Below, in pieces: positions 43,682 to 52,483 of a stretch of DNA of 64,000 nucleotides. Under the pieces are notes generated by a model. That model worked only from the letters and a program-made list of their open reading frames with translations. It was not told the DNA's origin and made no database searches. The stretch is from positions 2,880,501 to 2,944,500 of the forward strand of contig NZ_CP019344.1 in assembly GCF_002117125.1 (NCBI RefSeq), given 5' to 3'. Numbering within the stretch: the stretch's first letter is position 1; every line of letters starts with the position of its first letter. This stretch comes from Nonlabens spongiae (GTDB lineage: Bacteria; Bacteroidota; Bacteroidia; Flavobacteriales; Flavobacteriaceae). Position numbers and translations under genes: made by a program.

Positions 43682-45439
43682 ATGACATATATATTTATTG
43701 ACGAAATACTAAATAGCTACGCCATTGATTTGGAAATCTTAAGAAGAAACACTAATCTAAACAGTATATCACTATTACAGCATAAAGGTGTTTTTCATTT
43801 TGACGACAATTTTTTTGGAAACCAAAATAGTGAAGCTGAAAGCATAAAGTTTGATGATTTTTTATCTAAAGCAAGAACCAATAATTCCTCATTGGTAATA
43901 ACGCCAGAATATTCTTGTCCTTGGGCAAGTGTGAGAAACATTTTAGACGATGTAAATCGATTTCCCAATAGAGGTAAACTGTGGGTTTTAGGTTGTGAAT
44001 CCATTACACCTGAAGAAGTTGTGACTTTTCAAGAAACTTATAATGGATTAGATAATATTGAGGTAGTTTATAACGATGTCATCGATGATGCACCAGGTGG
44101 TATATTATTAGACCCTTGCTTATATATCTTTAAGGCAAACAATCAGGAAGGACAAGAAAAGCTGATAGTTCTAATGCAATTCAAGACTCAACATATGGGT
44201 GTTTGGAACAACGATTTAGAACAGCAAAAAATTATTTCTGGAGAACATTTATATATACTTCGTAACTCGGAAGATTCAATAAATTTAGCGACAGTAATAT
44301 GTTCAGATGCAATGATTTTTAATGGTGCAGCTATTTTTCCAAATGCACCGGGATTTTGGGATACGAGACCGTTTATAATCCTAAGTATTCAAATGAATCC
44401 AAAACCAAGTCACAGCGTATTCCGAACATTTAGAAATAATATATTAGAAAAATCAAACAAAGATGTTATATCCTTAAATTGGAGTTCTGAGGGAAGTGCA
44501 ACTGGTATTCCTAATTTTTTTGCTCATTATTGTAAATCTAATATTGCTATTACAACAGAGCACATAATCAATGAAAGTCCTCTTGAGGAAAAATTAATTG
44601 ATGATAACCACAATAAAGGTCTTTATTATTTATATAAAAAATCAGGAATACATAACTTCTATTTTACACCTGAAATTGAATTCTTTTATTTGAGGATTCG
44701 TAAGCCGGCAGTTGGGTTAACGCCATTACCAGTAAATCGAAGAAGAGGGCCTAAATTAGAGGAAATTTACACTTACAATGAGCAGTTAGAAATTTTCGAA
44801 CCAATACCTAATACAACCGATGGGTTCCGAGATTTTATAGATAGTATCCAAATTCAAAGTAAAAATATAACAAGTGAGGGTTTAAGTGTTATAGATAAAG
44901 AGCGCCTAATTGCCCTTACTACTGGAGAACTTTCAAAGTTTAAAACAGGTTCAAATTGGCACATAGTAAATAAGCTCAAAAGTTTTTTATTGGAAGATAC
45001 AGAAGCCATAAAAAGATATACAGTAACATTTGATAATGATGGTAAAGAATATCGTACTACTCAGATTGGAAGAGTCGAAGACCTCAATCTAAATATATTG
45101 ACCAATAACGATTTATTCCCTGATATCATAGCATCATTTAAAGACAATTGCAATGAAGTTATGTTCTTTAACAAAAACGGAATGAAGTACAATTATAATT
45201 TAGTCAGTAATGACGACCAAATAGCAACCGTTGCATTTATAGGCCACAAATCAAAGGCTGATGCACAACAAATGTTATATAAACTCACAAAACTATTTCC
45301 AGCCGAAGATTTAACCAATAAAAGAATCGTAGTATGGTACAAGCCAAATATGATTGCCAATAATTATGCTTATGAAGCCACCGATGTACCAAGAATTACT
45401 TTAGAAAAACCAACTAATATTACCTCAATAACAAAATAA
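43682..45439 (+). CDS. Nitrilase-superfamily domain protein
   Basis: The N-terminal 350 residues look like a carbon-nitrogen hydrolase fold with the catalytic triad in order: E76 (LVITPEYSCP), K168 (LMQFKTQ) and C207 (ATVICSDA). The C-terminal 235 residues are an uncharacterised extension. Nitrilases cleave amides or nitriles; here the substrate is unknown. Its stop overlaps the start of the Rad50-like ATPase gene (TAATG), so the two are translationally coupled. It follows jetD by 120 bp, within a defence-gene block, and could be the effector of a two-gene system. Confidence 0.65.
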   Translation: MTYIFIDEILNSYAIDLEILRRNTNLNSISLLQHKGVFHFDDNFFGNQNSEAESIKFDDFLSKARTNNSSLVITPEYSCPWASVRNILDDVNRFPNRGKLWVLGCESITPEEVVTFQETYNGLDNIEVVYNDVIDDAPGGILLDPCLYIFKANNQEGQEKLIVLMQFKTQHMGVWNNDLEQQKIISGEHLYILRNSEDSINLATVICSDAMIFNGAAIFPNAPGFWDTRPFIILSIQMNPKPSHSVFRTFRNNILEKSNKDVISLNWSSEGSATGIPNFFAHYCKSNIAITTEHIINESPLEEKLIDDNHNKGLYYLYKKSGIHNFYFTPEIEFFYLRIRKPAVGLTPLPVNRRRGPKLEEIYTYNEQLEIFEPIPNTTDGFRDFIDSIQIQSKNITSEGLSVIDKERLIALTTGELSKFKTGSNWHIVNKLKSFLLEDTEAIKRYTVTFDNDGKEYRTTQIGRVEDLNLNILTNNDLFPDIIASFKDNCNEVMFFNKNGMKYNYNLVSNDDQIATVAFIGHKSKADAQQMLYKLTKLFPAEDLTNKRIVVWYKPNMIANNYAYEATDVPRITLEKPTNITSITK

Positions 45440-48400
45440 TGACCTTAGAGAATATCAAAGAAATACTTCCTTCAGATTTTACAATCACAAGTTCAAGTGA
45501 AACAGGAAAGCAATTATACCTCAATCAAAAATATAAGGATGATATGGTTGCTAAATACATCTTTGATATCGATTATGAAAATGAAGATATTAATCTTAAC
45601 GAGTTTCAAGAGAAGTACTTGTCTAAAGATTATTTTAATTCAGAAGGAAATCTTCAATGGAATTATTATTTAATCTTTCTAAGAAACGGTTTGCCTTCTG
45701 CAACTAAGAGAGACATTGAAAAAGACGAAACCTACGCCAGAAAATTTGTTTTTACTTTAGATGAACTAAAAGATTACTTAACCTATGAAAAAGCATCTTC
45801 AGCCGCAGAGGAAAATATTGTTGAGAAATGGAAAGCCCAACTAACTGAAGCCGATTTGCAAGAAGTGTTCAGTAATGAAAATTATGTAGATGCTGTGCCA
45901 CGTTATATCGATAATAAAACTAAGGGTGTAGAAGTGCTTCAACCAGTAGATTCTAAACCAGATGAGACTCAAAATTTTGTTTTGGACGAAGTATCATCTT
46001 TAAAATTAAATGATGATTATCGAGATTATCCTGAAAAAAGAAATTTTGAATTCAGTAAAGTGAATCTTATTTCTGGCCCTAATGGTGTTGGGAAAACATC
46101 CTTAATGGAAGCTATTGAATTGGTGATTACAGGAAACAACGCCAGAAATGAAAATGATTTGCCTAATCCTGGCGCAATAGTAGCAAAGTATGATGTAGAT
46201 TTAGATGAAAAAGAGGATGCCTTTGTAAACTCTATTCCAAAATTTAAGGCAAGAGACTACTATTGGTACAATACGCGATACAGCCAACGAGGGTCTAATA
46301 CGCTTCATCATAGTTTTAACAGATACAACTTTTATAATAGCGATAGTGCCTATCATCTTTCCAATAATGCCAGTAGCAATGACTTAACCACTTACCTATC
46401 TGCCATTGCCCTTGGTACAGAGTTTGGCGCAATTAGAGATAGGGTAATTAAATTTAGGGATAGGATTTCAAAAAAGTTAGATAAGTTCAACGATACTACT
46501 AAACGCGAGGAAGCCATTAAGGCAAAAGCCAATGATCAAAAAGAAAGGTTAAAACAAATTTCTGACCCAGAGGAAGTATTTCAAAAATTTTTAACTGAAG
46601 TAAAACAATTAAAGTGGAAGGGATTTCTTCCACAGACTATAAATGATGAAACTAAAAAGTTTGAAGAAGATTATAGCGTTGCTTTTTCACTTCTCAATTC
46701 AATAATACACTCTAAAGCAGTAAAGGAATCTGATGTTTTGAAGAGAATATCCAACTTAGAAACCTTGAAATCTCAATTAAAAACCCTTGCAGTTAATAAA
46801 AAAGAATTGAATGGTAAAATTAAGGAATATCAAAAAATTGTAGTGGAAAGCGAATCAACTCTAACACGTATTGATAATGCGTTATTATATTTAAAAAAAC
46901 CCAAATCTTTTAGAATTGCCACTATTGATGAGGACATCAAAACACTAGAAAAAAAGGTAAATAAAATAGAGACATTCCTTTCTGAAATTGAAGCACTCGA
47001 TATAAGTAAAATAAGTGCTAACAACTCTACTTTTCAAGAGTTCAACAATACTCAAGATAACCTTTTGACTAATAAAAAGAATGAATTAAAGCGCAGTAGA
47101 GAACAGCTTCAAGTTCTAAAAAATGCCTTGGATAAGATAAATGCTTTAATGATAGATATTAAGTATTATGGGAGAGAATATATTGAAGCAAAAGAAAATC
47201 TGGACGCTTGCCCCTTATGTAATACACCACATACCAAGGCAGAATTAGAAGCTAAGGTGCATACTCAATATAATGATAAAGAAAGTGCGAAAAGCATCGA
47301 AATCTTCAATAAAAACATTAGTGAGCTTGAAAAAGAAATATCCGAAATCAATATTAAACTAGAACAGTCAAAAAGCTATGAAAAGTTACTTAAGGGCTAC
47401 TTTACTGAAGAAGACCTGAAAGTAAAAATTTCAGAAGTGCAGCCCTTACTTGATACTGAAAAATCACAATTAGCCATTTCAAAAAAAGAATTAGACCAAC
47501 TGAAGAACTTGTCTTTAGATTTAAGGTTAGAAGGATATAGTTTAGATGATTTTTTAAAACTTAAAAACACACTTTCTTCTAAATACCCAACTTTAGAATT
47601 TAAAGCTGAGAACAAATCAAAATTCGAAGATTTAAAAAACAATGCTCAGAAAAAAATTGATACGAATAGAAGTGAAATTGAAAAGGTAAATGAGCAATTA
47701 TCTAAGCTTGACGAGGCGATTAGAGAGCTATTGGACGATAACTTTAGCCAAGATAGATACAACGAAGAAATTGATTTTCAAATTAAAGAATATCAATCTT
47801 ATAGAGATTATTTTGTAAAACTCAGAACGTACATTGATTTTACTAAAGATGATTTTATAATTGAAATGAGGCATAGTTTAGAGAGTTTAAATAAAACCTT
47901 TTCAACTTTTAAAGAACAAAAAGTCAAGTTTGAAGAACTTACTCTAGCTAATAATCTTATTAAAGAGGCAGACAGTAGAATAGAAAAGCTAAAGCCTAAA
48001 AAGGCCAGGGCAACATCTGCTTTAAAAGTTTTGAATAAGATTATTTTAGAAGACAGTGAAGAAAAAGTATTAGTCGATTTTTTTCAAAAAAATGAAAATG
48101 AAATAAGTGAAATCTTTACAAGCATTCACGCACCAAAAGAATTTTCCAGACTATCATTTAGTTCAAATAAAATAGTTTTATATAAAAAAGACTTAGAGCA
48201 AGAAGTACCAATATCACAGATTAGTACTGGTCAACGAAGTGCGTTGGCACTTTCTATTTTTCTAGCTTTAAATAAAAAGCTCGCTAAAGGACCTAACCTA
48301 ATCATTTTTGATGACCCAGTAACTTATACTGATGACCTAAACATTCTTTCATTTTTAGACTACCTTAGAAGTATGGTGATTAATGAATCTAGGCAGTTGA

Positions 48401-48504
48401 TATTTGCTACAGCAAGCAATAAAATTGCTAGACTGTTTGAGAAAAAATTTGATTTTTTGAAGTCAGACTTCCAAAAGTTCGAGCTTTCAAGAAGTATAAC
48501 TTAA
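45439..48504 (+). CDS. Rad50/SMC-like ATPase with zinc hook
   Basis: The 1021-aa ATPase has Walker A GPNGVGKT at residues 213-220, two long coiled coils, a zinc-hook motif CPLC (C591, C594) at their apex, an ABC signature ISTGQRSALALS and Walker B LIIFDDPV near the C-terminus. The 200-residue N-terminal extension before the ATPase head is unusual for Rad50 and may contact the nitrilase partner. No Mre11 nuclease is encoded nearby. It is coupled to the nitrilase gene by a 1-bp overlap. Confidence 0.85.
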   Translation: MTLENIKEILPSDFTITSSSETGKQLYLNQKYKDDMVAKYIFDIDYENEDINLNEFQEKYLSKDYFNSEGNLQWNYYLIFLRNGLPSATKRDIEKDETYARKFVFTLDELKDYLTYEKASSAAEENIVEKWKAQLTEADLQEVFSNENYVDAVPRYIDNKTKGVEVLQPVDSKPDETQNFVLDEVSSLKLNDDYRDYPEKRNFEFSKVNLISGPNGVGKTSLMEAIELVITGNNARNENDLPNPGAIVAKYDVDLDEKEDAFVNSIPKFKARDYYWYNTRYSQRGSNTLHHSFNRYNFYNSDSAYHLSNNASSNDLTTYLSAIALGTEFGAIRDRVIKFRDRISKKLDKFNDTTKREEAIKAKANDQKERLKQISDPEEVFQKFLTEVKQLKWKGFLPQTINDETKKFEEDYSVAFSLLNSIIHSKAVKESDVLKRISNLETLKSQLKTLAVNKKELNGKIKEYQKIVVESESTLTRIDNALLYLKKPKSFRIATIDEDIKTLEKKVNKIETFLSEIEALDISKISANNSTFQEFNNTQDNLLTNKKNELKRSREQLQVLKNALDKINALMIDIKYYGREYIEAKENLDACPLCNTPHTKAELEAKVHTQYNDKESAKSIEIFNKNISELEKEISEINIKLEQSKSYEKLLKGYFTEEDLKVKISEVQPLLDTEKSQLAISKKELDQLKNLSLDLRLEGYSLDDFLKLKNTLSSKYPTLEFKAENKSKFEDLKNNAQKKIDTNRSEIEKVNEQLSKLDEAIRELLDDNFSQDRYNEEIDFQIKEYQSYRDYFVKLRTYIDFTKDDFIIEMRHSLESLNKTFSTFKEQKVKFEELTLANNLIKEADSRIEKLKPKKARATSALKVLNKIILEDSEEKVLVDFFQKNENEISEIFTSIHAPKEFSRLSFSSNKIVLYKKDLEQEVPISQISTGQRSALALSIFLALNKKLAKGPNLIIFDDPVTYTDDLNILSFLDYLRSMVINESRQLIFATASNKIARLFEKKFDFLKSDFQKFELSRSIT

Positions 48505-48573
48505 TATGGACTTTTTGTGTTTTAGCAAACGACTTATTCAATGCTATCTTTTCCTTTTCTTACCAATCTATTG

Positions 48574-49626
48574 CTAAGTTAAATAGTATATTGCCTTAAA
48601 CCAATAAAAAAACGCTTCAGGGTTGCTCTTTTTCAATTTATTTAGCTTGGTGAATTGAGGGTTCTTAATCAACCAATCTTTAACCTCAAGCGGATTTTTA
48701 AACCTTTCGATTTCGCTATCAATACCAGCCTTAATCAGTTCAGATAGGTATGCAACTTTTGAAGCAGCTGTAATGGCTTCTTCAATATTGAATCTTACCA
48801 ATGTAAAATTGGTAAAATTGCTTATTCCAGTTTGTAGATGTTTAAACTCATTAGATTTAGTGTTACGAGTAGAAAGAACATAACACGCTTCTCGGGTGTC
48901 TTCCAAAACCTGTTCTGAGGTTATGTCTAATTTTCTAAACGCTATTTCCTCTGCAACTACTTTTGTGTAACTGTTACGGACTGTTGCCAAGTCCGAAATA
49001 TTATCCATTAAAAACGCTACGTCGAATAACTGTTTGATAATTTCAACTGGTCTTTCTTTGCTGTATAAAATTCCTGTGGTTTTTGGTGCAAAAGCAGTTA
49101 GTTTATCGCCTAAAATAGCATCAAACGTTGGCATTTTTACTGTTGTGATTTCCTCTTGTGTTTGAAGCCAGTTGTGAGCAATAGGAATTTCAGTAAGTTC
49201 AGGATAAGGATTTGGCGTGTATAGCACATCCAGTAAAATTGGCTCAACCCGTCCATCTACATTGCTTTTGTAGAACATCTTGAAATGATCAACTGGTGCA
49301 TCTGGCGTGTGCTTTCTGTCATTGTCATCTTCCCAATGTATAAACGCTTCGATTTCCTTGCTTATAACTTCAAGGACAGATTCTATTTCGCTTTGGCTTT
49401 GCTCGGTAATAATATCGATGTCGATTGAAAATCTTTTAGGTTCTTCTGTTGCCAACAATAATGCAGTTCCACCTTTAAAAATAAAATCGAGTTTGTTGAT
49501 TTTAAGTTGTTCCAAAAACAATAAGGCATAGACAACCTTTTCAATAAGTTTTGGGTCATACTTTTTACCTAGTCTTTTTTTTACTTCGTAAATCCACTCT
49601 GGTTGATATGTTGTTTCTTTAATCAT
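48574..49626 (-). CDS. abiEii: AbiEii-like nucleotidyltransferase toxin
   Basis: The 350-aa protein begins with FIFKGGTALLL and FSIDIDIIT, the nucleotidyltransferase signature of the AbiEii/AbiGii family. AbiEii toxins halt growth on phage infection, probably by modifying tRNA. It is in an operon with the AbiEi-like gene 24 bp upstream. An inverted repeat TTTGGCAA / TTGCCAAA spans the junction between the two genes. Confidence 0.88.
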   Translation of the reverse strand: MIKETTYQPEWIYEVKKRLGKKYDPKLIEKVVYALLFLEQLKINKLDFIFKGGTALLLATEEPKRFSIDIDIITEQSQSEIESVLEVISKEIEAFIHWEDDNDRKHTPDAPVDHFKMFYKSNVDGRVEPILLDVLYTPNPYPELTEIPIAHNWLQTQEEITTVKMPTFDAILGDKLTAFAPKTTGILYSKERPVEIIKQLFDVAFLMDNISDLATVRNSYTKVVAEEIAFRKLDITSEQVLEDTREACYVLSTRNTKSNEFKHLQTGISNFTNFTLVRFNIEEAITAASKVAYLSELIKAGIDSEIERFKNPLEVKDWLIKNPQFTKLNKLKKSNPEAFFYWFKAIYYLT

Positions 49627-49637
49627 TAAAATTAATG

Positions 49638-49666
49638 TTTGGCAATAAAATTAATTATTTGCCAAA
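49638..49666. promoter_or_regulatory. Inverted repeat TTTGGCAA / TTGCCAAA at the abiEi-abiEii junction
   Basis: Arms at 49638-49645 and 49659-49666. The arm and flank TTGCCAAAGTT recur in the longer inverted repeat at 50397-50436, so both are probably bound by the same regulator, AbiEi. Confidence 0.6.
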
Positions 49667-50487
49667 GTTAAATTGCTTAAGTGTTCAACTTCCATCTCTC
49701 TATTGCGCCTGTGAGCATAGCGTTTCATTTTACTTTTGCTTATCTCAAACTTTTCGAATGCCGATCGGTAAATAAATTCCAATTCACTTTGTTGTGCACC
49801 AAATAAATTAGTGTCTATAAGCATATCGACCAACAATTTTTCAAGGGATGGGATAACGATATTTTCGATTTCGGCTAAAGGTGCTTCGGATACCAATTGT
49901 TTAAGGATTATTACGTCATCACTATTATGAATGTACAGTTCAAATGTTTCAGCATCTGGTTCTATAAAAACGGTTTTACCCTGGTCTTTCAACTTGTAAA
50001 AAATGGACTGTGCCACATCTTTTTCCAATTCAATTATGGTGTAAAACTTAAATGGTTGGTGGCGCATAAATTCGTTTAACCATAAAGTGTTCCATACACA
50101 GAATTCAATGAATGGATAATCTTTTTTTATTTTATTGTACAGTCGTTTTAATTTGGTATCAATAACTGGAATAAATCTATCTTTTCCACTTAAAGTGTAT
50201 TTACCTCTGGATGGGTTTTTTAACACACCTTCTTTTTTAAGTTTAGACAAATACACAGTGATAGAACTTTCCTTTAAGTTTGGAAAATCTTTCTGAATAA
50301 GCTCTACCAGACTGGTTTTTGAAATAGCTTGCTGGTCAACAAAGTATGTTGGTATTTTATCTTTAATAGTTTGTTCCAGAACAATGATATTTTGAGTTAA
50401 ACTTTGGCAAAATACACATTTTTTGCCAAAGTTTAATAGTGAATAGCAATTACTTCCGTTTATCCGTAGCCTTTGTATCAAAAGCAA
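49651..50487 (-). CDS. abiEi: AbiEi-like antitoxin/repressor, start uncertain
   Basis: This is the antitoxin of a type IV AbiE pair. Seen: an N-terminal winged helix (ISKTSLVELIQKDFPNLKESSITVYLSKLKKEGVL) and an antitoxin C-terminal domain of about 170 aa. AbiEi proteins bind inverted repeats and repress their own operon. The only ATG (50487) lies inside the upstream ATPase gene and before the operator, which is unlikely. The protein probably begins around 50379-50388 with a non-ATG codon (CTG, ATT or ATC). Confidence 0.7.
   Translation of the reverse strand: MLLIQRLRINGSNCYSLLNFGKKCVFCQSLTQNIIVLEQTIKDKIPTYFVDQQAISKTSLVELIQKDFPNLKESSITVYLSKLKKEGVLKNPSRGKYTLSGKDRFIPVIDTKLKRLYNKIKKDYPFIEFCVWNTLWLNEFMRHQPFKFYTIIELEKDVAQSIFYKLKDQGKTVFIEPDAETFELYIHNSDDVIILKQLVSEAPLAEIENIVIPSLEKLLVDMLIDTNLFGAQQSELEFIYRSAFEKFEISKSKMKRYAHRRNREMEVEHLSNLTLANN
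50397..50436. promoter_or_regulatory. AbiE operator: 16-bp perfect inverted repeat
   Basis: Left arm TTAAACTTTGGCAAAA (50397-50412), an 8-bp spacer, and the exact reverse complement at 50421-50436. It sits just upstream of the likely abiEi start. It shares the core TTTGGCAA with the second repeat 750 bp away. Confidence 0.78.
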
Positions 50488-51112
50488 TCAAATTAAAAAG
50501 TTCCCGCATTCTGCTACGAACACGGTTTCCGTAGCGTTCTTCCAATTCTTCGGCATTGAGGTTGGTGGTTGCGTGGGTTTTTATTTTACGCTTTGTCTGT
50601 AGGTAAAGCTCGTATCGAGATAAGAGCACTTCGCCCATTACGTTTAAATCCTTTCCATAAAACCGACCAGCTGGCTCTACGCCCAAATCATCAAAACAGA
50701 AAAATTTGGAGTTACCATATTCTTCAATGGTTTTAAAACCGAGATGGTTAAAACTAAACGCTACATTCCGGCAAGGAATCATTTCATAAGGTCGTTGCAT
50801 TGGAACGATATGGCGCAGCAATTTCATCAAGGTGGTTTTTCCACATCCTACAGGTCCAGAAAGTAAAATACCTTTGTCGATATCAATTCCGTTCTTTTCA
50901 CAGTTCTCTTTGTCCTTGATGAAATAATGGCAGAGGTTACGTATGATAGCCGTGTCCTCATCGTAGATTCGGAAATTTTTTCCAAAGAGCATTTTTCCCT
51001 TGGCATTCAGGTAAATCAGGATTTTGTCAAAATCGTAGAGAACACTCTTGCCGTCAAACTTGCCAAGCGAATATTCCACGCCACCTTCGGTGATTTTAGA
51101 GGGGTTGTCCAT
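50450..51112 (-). CDS. DnaC/IstB-like AAA+ ATPase
   Basis: The 220-aa ATPase has Walker A SGPVGCGKTTLM, Walker B KFFCFDDLG and the sensor segment THATTNL, then an arginine-rich C-terminus (RVRSRMREL). It is like helicase loaders. The ATG at 51112 (MDNPSKITEGG) is chosen because it overlaps the previous gene's stop by 17 bp; the frame stays open further upstream but in antisense-like, low-complexity sequence. It belongs to a three-gene replication/regulation operon of the element. Confidence 0.82.
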   Translation of the reverse strand: MDNPSKITEGGVEYSLGKFDGKSVLYDFDKILIYLNAKGKMLFGKNFRIYDEDTAIIRNLCHYFIKDKENCEKNGIDIDKGILLSGPVGCGKTTLMKLLRHIVPMQRPYEMIPCRNVAFSFNHLGFKTIEEYGNSKFFCFDDLGVEPAGRFYGKDLNVMGEVLLSRYELYLQTKRKIKTHATTNLNAEELEERYGNRVRSRMRELFNLIAFDTKATDKRK

Positions 51113-51851
51113 AATCTTTGTTTTTAGTGGTTCGCAAGTTGTCCTTGATTTGGGACGCTTGTTTTTTGTTTGGTTTGTTTTCTTTGGCATATAACTCTGT
51201 CCTGCCCATCCAGTTAGTGGCCAAGGCTCGCCAATCTCGAATTTCTTTTCCATCGCTCGTTTGCCAATTCCGAGTTTCATAATACTCGAAGAATTTTTTT
51301 CCTTCATCAGCATTAAAACCTTTTTCAATAAAAAAATCAATAACGGCCTGCCAGCCCTTTGGTTGTTTTAGATTGTTTACTTGTTTGGTATTGTTTATAG
51401 TAGATACCAATGCTTGTCCACTCACGGGACGGTTTGAGTCCACCACTTGTCCATTTTTGGGACGGTGCTGTCCCACAACAGGTTCACGGATGGGATGGTA
51501 CTCTTCCGCAAGCTGTTCTAATATGGGATCGTACCGTCCCATATCCGGTTCATCACTTGTACCGATAATGGCCATCTTGATTTTGCTTCCTTTGTAAGGG
51601 TTATTAGAAGGAAAATAGGTGAGATAGTTCCAAGAATCAAGGTTTGTCACACATCTATGGTAAGTGGATTTTGAGCCAATCTTGGCTACACGCATTAATT
51701 CTCGACGGTTCACATAAAATTCATCTGCAAATCGGCTACTGTTCCATTCTTGGAACAGTGCCATATAGAGACTTATATGCGTTGGATTGAGGCGGTCATC
51801 AAAAAAGAACTTTTCAAAAGCCGCATTAAGTAGCTTTATGTAGTTCATCAT
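51096..51851 (-). CDS. Winged-helix replication-initiator-like protein
   Basis: The 251-aa protein has an N-terminal winged-helix region (LNPTHISLYMALFQEWN, then NRRELMRVAKIGSKSTYHRCVTNL) and a variable middle. Its C-terminal DnaD-like part has FFEYYETRNWQ and WRALATNWMGR. It sits directly before a DnaC-like ATPase gene, the common arrangement of a replication initiator and a helicase loader on mobile elements. The start could be at 51851 or one codon later. Confidence 0.65.
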   Translation of the reverse strand: MMNYIKLLNAAFEKFFFDDRLNPTHISLYMALFQEWNSSRFADEFYVNRRELMRVAKIGSKSTYHRCVTNLDSWNYLTYFPSNNPYKGSKIKMAIIGTSDEPDMGRYDPILEQLAEEYHPIREPVVGQHRPKNGQVVDSNRPVSGQALVSTINNTKQVNNLKQPKGWQAVIDFFIEKGFNADEGKKFFEYYETRNWQTSDGKEIRDWRALATNWMGRTELYAKENKPNKKQASQIKDNLRTTKNKDYGQPL

Positions 51852-52136
51852 TTAAGAATTTAGCTTATGCTGTACACGATTTGATGTCATCACGTTTTGA
51901 ATTTCCTCGGCATCGTAGTAGATGATGCCCCCAACTTTGGTGTATGGCAATGTTCCGTTGATGCGAAGATTCTGTAATGTTCCTGGACTGACTTGAAGCA
52001 AGTCCATAACTTCGGAAGATTTGAGATATTTTTTGAGTTTTCCAGTGGCTTGTTTGGAAAGAAGGTTTTTAATGTCATCGAGCAATTCTATTTTAAATTC
52101 TCGAAGATCGTCTGTGGTAATAATATTTGCTGGCAT
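51852..52136 (-). CDS. Excisionase-like helix-turn-helix protein
   Basis: This 94-aa protein has a C-terminal MerR/excisionase-type helix-turn-helix: YLKSSEVMDLLQVSPGTLQNLRINGTLPYTKVGGIIYYDAEEI. On Bacteroidota conjugative elements such proteins control excision or transfer gene expression. It is the first gene of the three-gene operon; the next gene begins directly after its stop. Confidence 0.8.
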   Translation of the reverse strand: MPANIITTDDLREFKIELLDDIKNLLSKQATGKLKKYLKSSEVMDLLQVSPGTLQNLRINGTLPYTKVGGIIYYDAEEIQNVMTSNRVQHKLNS

Positions 52137-52483
52137 AATAGAACGGTTTTAAAAGAAAGGGGCTATCATTATCGCTTTCAACTAATTTAATAGCCCCTGA
52201 CTTGATTTAACTCACGAGCTTTAGTATTTTAATAAAAAAGTGTTCGTGAATCTGTCGATTTGACTTTCGTTCTACAAATTTGGGATGATTTATTGGATAT
52301 TAATCCCAAGTCATACCCAAGTTGGGTGTTTTTATATACTCATTTTCAATGGTTTAAATTAGTTTTGTTTAGTGGTTGTCCTGAAAATAGTATAAACCAA
52401 ATGATAATAACTAAAATTAATTTTATTTTTTCCCAAGTAGTACCCAACTTGGGAAGAAATTTAACATTTAAGCGAAATGGATT
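52137..52483. promoter_or_regulatory. Regulatory gap with CCCAAGT repeats, before the excisionase-like gene
   Basis: This 347-bp gap has two related dyad clusters: 52305-52327 (CCCAAGT-CAT-ACCCAAGTTGGG) and 52432-52453 (CCCAAGT-AGT-ACCCAACTTGGG). In each, a CCCAAGT half-site precedes a near-palindrome. A further half-site TTTGGGA is at 52279. They are candidate binding sites for RteC or the excisionase-like protein. An open frame on the plus strand here is a chance shadow. Confidence 0.6.
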
